Below are positions 8,650-15,982 of a stretch of DNA of 15,982 nucleotides, one piece after another (the stretch's first letter is position 1; every line of letters begins with the position of its first letter). Origin of the DNA: Saccoglossus kowalevskii (lineage: Eukaryota > Hemichordata > Enteropneusta > Harrimaniidae); assembly GCF_000003605.2 (NCBI RefSeq), contig NW_003155760.1, positions 17,889-33,870 of the forward strand. The letters run 5' to 3'. Under the pieces are notes generated by a model. That model did no database searches and had not been told where the DNA came from. It worked only from the letters and a program-made list of their open reading frames with translations. Both the position numbers and the translations under genes were made by a program.

Positions 8650-9138
8650 AATGTTATATGAGATCTTTGCATCTTCAGAACAATAATGAATTGCTCAAAA
8701 ATAAAGCCACAACAGTTGCCACAATGCATCCTGTTCCCAAGCATCACAACGAAGCCAACCATGCAAATAAAGCAAGAAATGTAAATTGCAGTAAGCCTTC
8801 AATACTTGCATCCATGATTTCTAATCACATCACAAATTACAATGCACATGCACAATAAATAGATAATGATTTATTCTCAATGCCATCACAAGAATACACA
8901 TGACCTTTGCAATATCAATGAATGAAAACATGCATATACACTTCTAAATAGAGAATTAAATATTGGAAAATTAATATAAATGCAAAAATCATGTTTTCAA
9001 GATTTACTGATGCTTGAGTTAAATGTAAAACAACTCTAGTAATGATATGATGCAGGTGACAATTTTAATAACCTCTAATATCTAATCTTAATCCCAAGTT
9101 GACTTAATCATCATTGATGAAATACAGTATTTTCGATT
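8650..9138. other. Non-coding; possible 3' UTR of the candidate minus-strand gene at its right end only
   Basis: A 66-codon plus-strand frame at 8658-8858 is Asn/His/Lys-rich and lacks family features, so it is not called. The complementary strand has two short hydrophobic stretches in different frames at about 8700-8790, broken by stops. They could be relics of a membrane protein but are too weak to annotate. Confidence 0.35.
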
Positions 9139-9312
9139 TTATTTATTATTTGCTATAATTTTATTAACACATTGCCTGTTGATGCCATTTTTTTTCCCGG
9201 TACTAATAGTTTCAGACATTGCTAATAACAGTTCCCTTTCCAATTTACCATAAAATTGTACAAGGTACTTGACTTCAGACCAAGACCTTTTCTGATGTTT
9301 ATCATACACATA
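9139..9312 (-). CDS. Candidate terminal exon of a small unidentified gene (57 codons plus stop)
   Basis: On the minus strand the acceptor GATAACTGTGCCTTACAG ends at 9313. It is followed by 174 bases in phase 0: YVYDKHQKRSWSEVKYLVQF, then a Lys/Glu/Leu-rich helical-looking stretch with GKLERELLLAMSETIS, ending in ...NNK and TAA. Upstream of the acceptor the same open frame becomes hydrophobic and AT-translation-like, which fits an intron/exon border at this point. AATAAA overlaps the stop (9138-9147), so cleavage would be close to it, which is unusual. The frame agrees with the phase-0 donor of the exon at 12792-12850. An alternative acceptor about 22 bases upstream (CATCTCAG) would add FDNCALQ. 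Family not recognised; moderate to low confidence. Confidence 0.35.
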   Translation of the reverse strand, partial: YVYDKHQKRSWSEVKYLVQFYGKLERELLLAMSETISTGKKNGINRQCVNKIIANNK

Positions 9313-9459
9313 CTGTAAGGCACAGTTATCAAAAGCTGAGATGCTCATGTTCACAAAGATGGTTATATTCGTTGTTGGTACGTGTATAATTGCTACTGCT
9401 ATTAAACACATTAATTTAAAGAGGTTCACAAAACATTGAAGCGTCAATGGCATTGCATT

Positions 9460-10277
9460 TTATCGCCTACAATATGGTTCCCATGTGATGAATATCCCCT
9501 GCGTATAATACAATGAACCATATTTACAAAGGCTATATTGATATATAGGTTCTTCCATTCATTCGTGTAGGAAGGGGTGGCAGTGTAATGAGGATCCTGT
9601 GCTTAGGAAACCACATCAATGATTGGGAAGTTGCAAAATATGCCTCATTATTAAATGATCGGTTACTAATAAAGAGCGAACGATTAGTCTGTACAAGTGA
9701 CATTCACTTGTAAAGTCCTCAAATAACAATAATGTATAAATTATTTTCCTTTCAGTAGGTTGGGATAAGATGTGAGTGACCATATGATGGAAATAAGATA
9801 TCTCGTGAGAAATAATTTACATGTATGCTGAAACAAATGTAATCTGCAGACACAAGGTGGTCAGCATAAATAAGTACAGTCAACGTATTTCCATTATTCA
9901 TCTACTGGTTTCTTCTGTGAGGCTATTTCATACTGAGTTACGGTTTCATCCCACTGGACAAATTGTTTGGATAATAAAGTAATCTAGTTATCTGGATTAA
10001 GGAATACAATGTATACAACAATATGACCTGCCTCTTTCTGTGTGTTTAAATCCTCTTACGATACCTTACCCTGCTTATGCCTAGAAACAATGCTAGTAAT
10101 ATTGTGATATTAAAAATATTTGTTTACTGGTAATGTTAATTGCTGCGAGTAAGGAATTCCCCATAATCGAGTGGATCTTAAAGTGACTTAAAATGCTTAA
10201 GTTGATGCCATTTTTAATTAATAATAATTTACTTACATCATACCAAGTATGAGAAGAGTGAGTTAGAAAAATTCTAA
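9460..10277. other. Non-coding; one 9-bp perfect hairpin
   Basis: No credible gene. TACAAGTGA (9692-9700) and TCACTTGTA (9704-9712) form a perfect 9-bp stem with a 3-base loop. A minus-strand GTAAGG donor-like site near 10069 has no exon in front of it. Confidence 0.4.
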
Positions 10278-10279
10278 TA

Positions 10280-10487
10280 CTGTGGAATACTTTATTTTCG
10301 CTGGAATTAATTTTCGCTGAAAAGGCTTTTTGGGCGTTTTGTATGGAATTTATTTTCACTGATTTTTGATGAGTTTAATGTGAAATATAGGAAAAAAAGT
10401 ATATTCGCTAGATTTTATTTTCACGGAATCATCCCTCCAGCGAAAATAGCGAAAATAAATTCCAAGCGAAAATAAAGTATTCTACAG
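10280..10487. mobile_element. TA-flanked MITE, family 1, copy B (208 bp)
   Basis: Same family and orientation as 7154-7352. It begins CTGTGGAATACTTTATTTTC, ends AAGTATTCTACAG, and is flanked by TA at 10278-10279 and 10488-10489. A 9-base duplication (CGAAAATAG, near 10441-10449) inside the right arm accounts for the length difference; otherwise about 12 substitutions separate the copies. The ends of this copy match each other better (AATACTTTATT against AATAAAGTATT), so it is closer to the founder at its tips. Confidence 0.88.
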
Positions 10488-10674
10488 TAATACACTACAT
10501 TACACTGAATTTCAATGGCATTAGAAATTATAATACTTGTAACCGGTAAATAGGAAAAAGGATCATTGTTGATGCATGGAATAAAAGATTTATTTTCAAA
10601 AGCATTGTTGGATTTCCTACACAAAGGAAATAATCACTGCATGTGGCCTATGATGAATCAATATTAAAGGTCAG

Positions 10675-10935
10675 TGAGGGTACTTTACCATGTACCTTCT
10701 ACAATAGGACTGATTACTTTACCCTAGACTCAAAACATGGATGTATGGGTAATATGTGGTTTATGGTAGGACTGCATATGGTAAACATGTGATGTGTTGA
10801 TACATGTATGCAAAGAATCTACTTTTAGAAAATGTACCTAGCATGGCATTGTGGGTTATTTACCATGTACCTACCATAACAGGGTTTTTTACTGGAAAAC
10901 CCACCAATATGCTGCATTGTGGGTAATTACAAAGG
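10675..10935. repeat. Degenerate direct/inverted repeat patch (TTTACCATGTACCT units)
   Basis: TTTACCATGTACCTTCTACAATAGG near 10684 and TTTACCATGTACCTACCATAACAGG near 10859 are direct copies. TTATGGTAGGAC near 10762 and CATATGGTAAACATG near 10776 are inverted versions of the same words. GCATTGTGGGT occurs twice (near 10845 and 10913). This may be a decayed foldback element or locally amplified sequence; no clean ends or target duplication seen. Confidence 0.4.
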
Positions 10936-11820
10936 ATACAATGTGATTGTAAGCCTCAAGTAATTGCTTTGCATCTCCATTCAGGCTTTCAAGTTCCTCC
11001 TAGATGTAAACAACAATTGTTATGTCAGTCAGCCATTATATTCAATCAAAAGTTTATTACATAGGTACACTGTTAAATTTTCACTGCTAGAAATTTAATG
11101 TGCTTTCATCATTTTTTGACATTTACGTGAAAGCCAATGACACTTGATTTGGTAGGATCCCGGAAAAATGAAATACCTGCCCTGATTTTCAGAGACTCAC
11201 AAAATCCATGAAATTAAAATGGTTTGATATGAATTTTAGTTAAACATTTTGTGAATTTACACATTCCATCATTTCACAAGGTATTATATAATTAAATAGT
11301 GATTTACCTCAAACATGACAACATGAACAGATGCCATTTAAGGTAGCGGGACTATTATTTGCATACTTGTTTTCATCTTCTAATTGTGACCAAATGACTA
11401 CAAATAGACCCAGGAAAGTATATATTTTTAGAATCGCCAGACTTCAAGTGTGTTTGCCATGCCCGTATCTGCATTCTACGGTGCGTTACTTAATCAAAAG
11501 TGAAAAATTACTTTTTTTGTAAAAAAAATAATTACGCATTTATGCTGGTGATAAGAATTTTTTTTTTCACTTTTCCTAGTTGTTCAATAGTCTGGTAAAT
11601 TGAATGTGTCTGGTCAGTTTTATTCAAGCAACGCGTTTTAAAAAGTAGTGTCCTGAATTTTAATTTCTGTTTTAGTCGCATTGCCCCTAACTCAAACCAC
11701 AACACATTGGTAAATAATCCATGAAATAGTTTGTCTGGACACATTCAAGTTCCTCTCATTGTCACCTTAAAGGCGTGAAAATTTGGTGTTAATTCGACGA
11801 CTATAAGTATACGTTATTTT
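10936..11820. other. Non-coding, with one weak donor-bounded start segment on the minus strand
   Basis: Mostly AT-rich and stop-filled. On the minus strand ATG GCA TCT...GAG (MASVHVVMFE) is followed directly by a good donor, GAG|GTAAATCA, near 11310, in phase 0, with an in-frame TAA just before the ATG. It could be an alternative first coding exon for the segment at 9139-9312, but ten codons prove nothing. Short frames at 11331-11744 look spurious. Confidence 0.25.
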
Positions 11821-11832
11821 TTGTTAAAGACC

Positions 11833-12105
11833 ATGTATTTTGAAAAACATAAACTCCTAGAAAACGTTGATGAAGTCACAGCAAAGATTTTCAACCTTGT
11901 TTATCTGCACAAGCGATTTGTTTTCCCATCAAGGTCTGTTTTAACATGTGTAGGAGCATCCAAATGTGTAAGGCTATTGGAAACCAACAAAATAAAAGAA
12001 TGGGATAGCTATAGTTCAATAAAATCGGCAGATGAAAACACCAAAATCAATGATTTTTTTCAGTGGCTGTGTGACCTTGTGTCCGACACATTCATATGCA
12101 AATGA
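11833..12105 (+). CDS. Weak 90-codon open frame, possibly a relic or terminal exon
   Basis: The frame is open from 11779; the first ATG is at 11833 and TGA is at 12103-12105. AATAAA follows 12 bases later (12117-12122). The translation contains HKRFVFPSRSVLTCVGASK and ends NDFFQWLCDLVSDTFICK; it has a fairly normal amino-acid mix and is not recognised. TTTTTTGTTAAAG at 11829 could be a poor acceptor just before the ATG. On the opposite strand an equally good acceptor (TTTATTTCACAG at about 12113) opens a competing 30-codon frame, so at most one is real. May be chance, a pseudogene piece or a small gene. Confidence 0.22.
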   Translation: MYFEKHKLLENVDEVTAKIFNLVYLHKRFVFPSRSVLTCVGASKCVRLLETNKIKEWDSYSSIKSADENTKINDFFQWLCDLVSDTFICK

Positions 12106-12791
12106 GTAATCTGTGAAATAAACAGGGGCGGAGACAAACCACTCAAATGTTTGGAAACACTAATTGTGTGTCAGATAGCTACTGATAACACATCCTAACA
12201 TTGCTTTGTCTTGAGTTAATCTTTATAGGCACACAGATTAAACCTGTGTTGTTGATTTTGGAAAACATTACTGAAGCTGTATTGCTTCCCTTCAGAAAAT
12301 CTACATTTTAACCAACTTACATGACATTCTAGTTTAAGTTGACTTTATCAGATGAAAGTTTATAGTGCATTTCATCAATTAATAAATAAATGTGAAAATC
12401 GTAATTTTCAACACAAATAATAGTCTCGCTATCTTAATTATTCAATTCACAACACAGACCCTTGTAAAATGAGCCTAGGTTTATCACTAGGTTTGTTTTT
12501 TTTCATAAAGATTTTGCTACATGAATATAAAAGCAGTGCTTATAAAATAAAATATTCAAATGATTGACTCAACTTAAACATAAGCTAGTTTACTTCCGGG
12601 AAACTCTACTGTATTCTATTTATACAAAATATTTTTGGGAACAAGTAATCAAAGCAAAATGAATAATGTAAAGTAATGATGGTTCTTAATGGCATACAAT
12701 TATTTTGGTGAATAGTACCTTGATTGTATAGCACATCTCTTGGACATAGTTGTCATGGAAACTGCATGCACGATATCAAATTACTACTTAC
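12106..12791. other. Non-coding, AT-rich, no feature seen
   Basis: Frames are short in both directions. A short echo CCTAGGTTTATCACTAGGTTTG at about 12474 is the only local repeat. If the candidate minus-strand gene is real this is its intron. Confidence 0.35.
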
Positions 12792-12850
12792 CTTTTGATC
12801 CATGTTTATATGTGATAATGACTGCATTTTTTCTGACATATTTGGTGTAA
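12792..12850 (-). CDS. Candidate exon (59 bp) with excellent splice sites and an in-frame ATG
   Basis: On the minus strand GTACGTTGTTTTTCAG precedes and CAAAAG|GTAAGTAGT follows a 59-base segment, which gives the best acceptor-donor pair at exon spacing in the right half of the window. One frame is open with ATG at 12839-12837: MSEKMQSLSHINMDQK, ending exactly at the donor (phase 0). The next phase-0 acceptor with a long open frame is at 9312. A second frame is also open throughout, so the reading frame is not certain. No family is recognised. If 12839 is the start and exon 9139-9312 is next, the product would be 73 residues, hydrophilic, with no signal peptide; additional exons may lie between. 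Confidence 0.38.
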
Positions 12851-12859
12851 CTGAAAAAC

Positions 12860-13273
12860 AACGTACAATGGAGCATAAATGTTAATAACAAGGAATGGAC
12901 CTTTTGTTAATAGTCATGTTTAAACCTTTGAATTCCATCCTGCCAAAAATTTTACATTCTTAGATACATTTCTTGAATTGAAAGAGACATAAATTATATT
13001 TCAATATTTCCTACTGGTCTTCAACAAATATAATACAATGTAAATATCAACCGTAGTGAATATCAAGCAAATGGGTAAATCATGGTAACTGTGCGTAAAC
13101 TACGCTTCAACAATAACCTGTCAAACCCTGAATGGCAGTAAATATCATACTAGTATTCCATATTCATTGCTAGCTACTAGTTTTTCTTTTTAAAAAATCA
13201 TGCTGCTTTTTTTTCGAAAACAATTCTAACAGATTGTACTTAGACATAATTCACTTTAATCCGTATTTCGTTA
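12860..13273. other. Non-coding; possible first intron of the candidate minus-strand gene
   Basis: AT-rich and without open frames of note. A weak minus-strand donor (TTCCTG|GTAACG) at 13272 could end a 5' UTR exon lying at about 13274-13390. Confidence 0.3.
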
Positions 13274-13550
13274 CCAGGAAGCCCAGCGAATTCCTGGAGA
13301 ACTGTGTCGGTACAACACTGCATTCTGATTCGTGAAAAACTGCGTCATACAGAGTATATTTTTAAAGGTTTGAGGAAAGGTAAATTTAGACTCAACCCAC
13401 CCAATGGCGATCGCTATGTTTATATAACTGTATGAATATCTTATCAGCTTTACGTAATCCATTGTGCCCTTCCCTAAGTGGAAATGATAACACAACGCCA
13501 TGACAGTTTTCACGCAAGGTTTTGACACCACGAACGATTTTACGTTCGTT
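13274..13550 (-). promoter_or_regulatory. GC-richer island with TATA-like box, CCAAT word and hairpin; possible promoter
   Basis: This segment is richer in GC and CpG (GCGATCGC, ACGTTCG) than its flanks. On the minus strand TATATAAAC at 13426-13418 is a good TATA box, pointing toward the candidate exon at 12792-12850. ACGAACG (13530-13536) and CGTTCGT (13543-13549) form a perfect 7-bp stem. CCAGGAA and TTCCTGG face each other at 13274-13295. Open frames cross the island on both strands (for example 61 codons on plus to 13435), none recognisable. It may be a promoter with first exon or an old repeat. Confidence 0.3.
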
Positions 13551-13746
13551 TCCCTGGTATTGTAAATATTTTTATTTTATTTTTTCATCTGACGATTGAA
13601 CATCAGCAAGCATCAGTGTATAATGGATTTTGGCATGTCGTCGTGATGCAATAGCCATTTTTGTGGACGATTAACCTCACTTTCATAAAACAGGCATTAT
13701 CTCCGTTCGTGTTTTGTGGTTGGTTAGAGAGATTGAAAATTAATTA

Positions 13747-13954
13747 CTGTAAAATGACTAATTTTCACTGGGTTTAAATTTCACTGATTTACCATTTCAG
13801 GCATATTCAGTGAGTTTTAAATACACGGTTTCGTCATTTAGATAATGTGTTCTATGCTAAATTTTACATATTCACTGTGTTTTAATTTAGCGCATTTTTC
13901 CAGTCAGCGAAATAAGCTAAATTAAAACACAGTGAATAATTACCCCCTTTACAG
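13747..13954. mobile_element. TA-flanked MITE, family 2 (208 bp) with a nested 22-bp perfect hairpin
   Basis: The ends are CTGTAAAATGACTAATTTTC and the inverse of CTGTAAAGGGGGTAATTATT, each followed by TTCACTG-type words. TA lies on both sides (13745-13746 and 13955-13956). Inside the right half, ATTCACTGTGTTTTAATTTAGC (13870-13891) and its exact reverse complement (13916-13937) form a 22-bp stem. No coding capacity. It shares the TACTGT tip and TA target with family 1, so both probably use related Tc1/mariner-like transposases, but the interiors differ. Confidence 0.8.
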
Positions 13955-13956
13955 TA

Positions 13957-15004
13957 GCTCCCACAGTTTTTGTCAGTTTGTCTTGAGATTTTCAGACTAT
14001 TTTGACAACGTCTACGAATAAAAGGACGTCTGGGCTTATTTTTAAAGCTTTGCATTCTCGGAAAATGACATTCTATGTGTGAATTACTGACCGGGATTGA
14101 ATATACGGCACGCATCCAGCTTGACAACTTTGTAATATGAAAACAAAACATATTACATATACGCCTGGACGTCCTTTTGTTAATAAACAACTGATAAACA
14201 TTGTGTGATAGTTTCACTCAAAATAAACAAAAATTGTGCGAGCTATTTAGATTTGAACTTAAATGCTAAACTGAAAAACATAAGTGGAGATAATGGCTAA
14301 TTTGCATAACCATTCACTCAGTAAGAAGTTTTGTAATGCTTATAATTAAAATGGCTGTAACAGTTCCAAATTGAAACCTATTATCTTTTTGTAAAAATTT
14401 AAATATAGTGCCAATCTGATTAAAATCTGACGTAGTGTACGGGCTATAATTATTTTGGCTATAAACTTATTTTAATTTTATTACTTTTGTTATTAATGAC
14501 TTTTTATTTTATTATTTTACTTTGATTTTGTGATTTCTTTACATCAATAATAATGATAAAGAACTGGACTTGATTGTTTTCCCACAGACCCTAATAACAT
14601 TTACATCATCAATTCCGATGGTAAATATAAATACAATAATATTGTAATAAAATGAATATTTTTCGTGACTATTTCTGTTATTTCATTGTAATAGTGGTAA
14701 TCAACGACACATCTAATTTGGCAATTTAATTTTTTGAAAAATTAGACCCGAAATAATACAAATATGGTCTGGCTTTATATGATTGAGAAATTTTAAATAA
14801 CAAACAAAAGTCATTTACTTTGCCATTTCCCCAAGAGTGATACACTGTCAATGTTAGCCTTATCTGCCCGTACATGTCTAAGACAAGACTATCAACCAAA
14901 CTCAGTCTTCAAATGACTGCAAAATTTTACTCTTTGAATGAAAAAGTTAACTTTCATCACTTTTTACAAATCAAAGCTGCATATAATTTTTTTTTTCAAA
15001 ACAC
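13957..15004. other. Non-coding, AT-rich, no supported gene
   Basis: A minus-strand frame at 13882-14217 overlaps the MITE arm and is not credible. Another at about 14737-14894 (includes LDMYGQIRLTLTVYHSWGNG) is open for some 55 codons without a usable acceptor, so it is left uncalled. A clean acceptor-like TTATGTTTTTCAG on minus near 14269 leads into stops in all frames. Confidence 0.4.
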
Positions 15005-15115
15005 CTTTTGATCAACATCTGTAGGCAATGAAAAATAATGTCCATTTGGTCCAAAATTAACTAAACATTTTGGCAGGAAAGAATATAATAGCAATTCGGT
15101 CATTGGTGAATTGAA
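15005..15115 (+). repeat. Diverged dispersed repeat, copy 2 (pairs with 747-880)
   Basis: Gapless match of 15005-15060 to 747-802, then TTGGCAGGAAAGAATATA matching the block near 846-864 after a shorter spacer. Same orientation as copy 1. No ends can be defined from two copies. Confidence 0.5.
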
Positions 15116-15454
15116 GGTTATGTTTGCATAAATCTGAATGGGTAATTAGACAATACTAGAATTGTACCTAGGCATTAGTAGAGTGGCATACATATGGTAT
15201 GTTCCATCTAGTGTTATTATATATTCATAGTTTCTTGTCCACAAACTTGTCTATACTGCCCTCAACGACAAGTATCAGTAGTATGGATCAGGTGTCGCAT
15301 TCAGTCTATGTCTTTTTACCTAATGAAGGCCTGCGGTATTGATTTCCATGGACAATACTAATACATGTTGCTATGTTGGAATTTACCATTAAACAAAACT
15401 GAATGGAATACAATTTTCACTTTTTTTTTTTTTTATTCTGAGGAATGAATAGAA
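15116..15454. other. Non-coding; GC-richer pocket at 15225-15360 and a T14 run
   Basis: The pocket carries short overlapping open frames on plus (for example SSMDQVSHSVYVFLPNEGLRY to a TGA) and a minus donor-like CATTAG|GTAAAAAG near 15317. None has both good borders, so no exon is called. T14 at 15421-15434 reads on the other strand as an A-run next to AATAAA, which could be the tail of a minus-strand retroposed fragment. Confidence 0.3.
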
Positions 15455-15490
15455 ACTGGCGCAAAAAAGCCTACTGGCGAAAAAAAACCT
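15455..15490 (+). repeat. 18-bp perfect-length tandem duplication (2 units)
   Basis: ACTGGCGCAAAAAAGCCT is followed directly by ACTGGCGAAAAAAAACCT, with 2 differences in 18. The units contain CpG and lie just after the poly(T) run. Function unknown; probably slippage-type duplication. Confidence 0.65.
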
Positions 15491-15982
15491 ATGTACAATG
15501 AATGATAGATGCACACAGAATGTAATAAAATAGATTATGTTTTCACATGTAGTATTAGTCTAGTACATTTTTATACCGCAAAGTCACCAAATTGGTGCTG
15601 TGTGTAATTATTGTTTAGCATTGTGGAGTAAAAAGGGGCTTCTATATGTCTAAAACCAACAAACAATTCCATCGGTGACCATCAAATATTTGGGGGATTA
15701 CTAACAATGAGGTAATAATGTAATTGCATAGGGTAATCAAGATTCGATGAATTTCTGGAATTTAAATGATACAGAATGACAACTGAGTTGACCTTTAGTA
15801 GAAATGTTCATTATTCATTATTGCAATATATTCTTTTTGTTTTCTCCTAAGAGATTACGTTTCACATGACAATTACAACAAATTTACGTTGTCTGTTTGT
15901 TCACCTTCTGAGAAATAACAAGAATTAGGGAAAGCACAGTTGATGATATGCAAACTTCACTAGATGCTAATCTTTAAAACTT
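15491..15982. other. Non-coding to the right edge; one good minus-strand acceptor
   Basis: AT-rich with frequent stops. On minus, CTTGTTATTTCTCAG near 15910 is an excellent acceptor, but the following frames stop within about 10 codons and no donor is convincing. Confidence 0.35.

Noticed and set aside
8695-8795. Hydrophobic minus-strand segments (for example CLGTGCIVATVVALFLSNSL)
   Set aside because: They resemble a membrane-helix relic but lie in two frames with stops between them and no splice site; too weak to call.
8658-8858. 66-codon plus-strand frame
   Set aside because: Low-complexity Asn/His/Lys composition, no splice or family support.
10093-10624. Two minus-strand frames of 67-88 codons across MITE copy B
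   Set aside because: Both read into the MITE inverted repeats and have no coding character.
13271-13531. 86-codon minus-strand frame in the GC-richer island
   Set aside because: Open frames exist on both strands here because of composition; no domain, and its possible exit donor (GTAACG) is weak. Kept only as a possible promoter/first-exon island.
13882-14217. 111-codon minus-strand frame
   Set aside because: Its C-terminal part is the arm of the family 2 MITE and the rest is unremarkable AT-rich translation.
15317-15353. Minus-strand exon ending at CATTAG|GTAAAAAG
   Set aside because: The donor is acceptable, but the upstream acceptors lack a pyrimidine tract and the frame cannot be fixed.

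Overview
This window looks like AT-rich nuclear DNA from an invertebrate animal, most likely a lophotrochozoan and probably a mollusc. The reasons are one clear animal gene (LARP6), spliced exons with GT-AG borders, long non-coding stretches, and short TA-flanked foldback elements with a 'TACTGTGGAAT...TTTTCGC' terminal style that I associate with bivalve genomes. The taxon is inferred from memory of such repeats and was not computed. There is no sign of bacterial operons, CRISPR arrays or a virus. Layout: (1) 1-313, plus strand: the last two coding exons of a gene that enters from the left, joined by a clean GT-AG intron; its protein is not recognised. (2) 314-4297: non-coding DNA between two convergent genes, presumably including the LARP6 3' UTR. 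It holds two old dispersed repeats and one GC-rich patch. (3) 4298-5890, minus strand: a complete, uninterrupted 530-residue LARP6 reading frame with La motif, RRM, serine-proline-rich tail and the conserved C-terminal motif. (4) 5891-6440: LARP6 5' flank with a CCAAT box, a possible uORF, a possible 5' UTR intron and a perfect 14-bp palindrome containing a CRE core. (5) 6441-15982: about 9.5 kb with no recognisable conserved protein. It contains three roughly 200-bp TA-flanked MITEs (two of one family, one of another), second copies of both dispersed repeats, several foldback or tandem patches, and scattered splice-site-bounded segments. Two of these on the minus strand (12792-12850 and 9139-9312) are phase-compatible and could be parts of a small unannotated gene with a TATA-like box near 13420. 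How the genes relate: the left-hand gene and LARP6 are transcribed toward each other, so their 3' ends share the 314-4297 interval. LARP6 is a cytoplasmic RNA-binding protein that regulates translation and localisation of specific mRNAs. Nothing in the sequence links the neighbours functionally. I found no convincing novel multi-gene system. The best second-look items are the unidentified two-exon C-terminus, the intron-free LARP6 coding region with its five-fold SPxx array, and the candidate small minus-strand gene.
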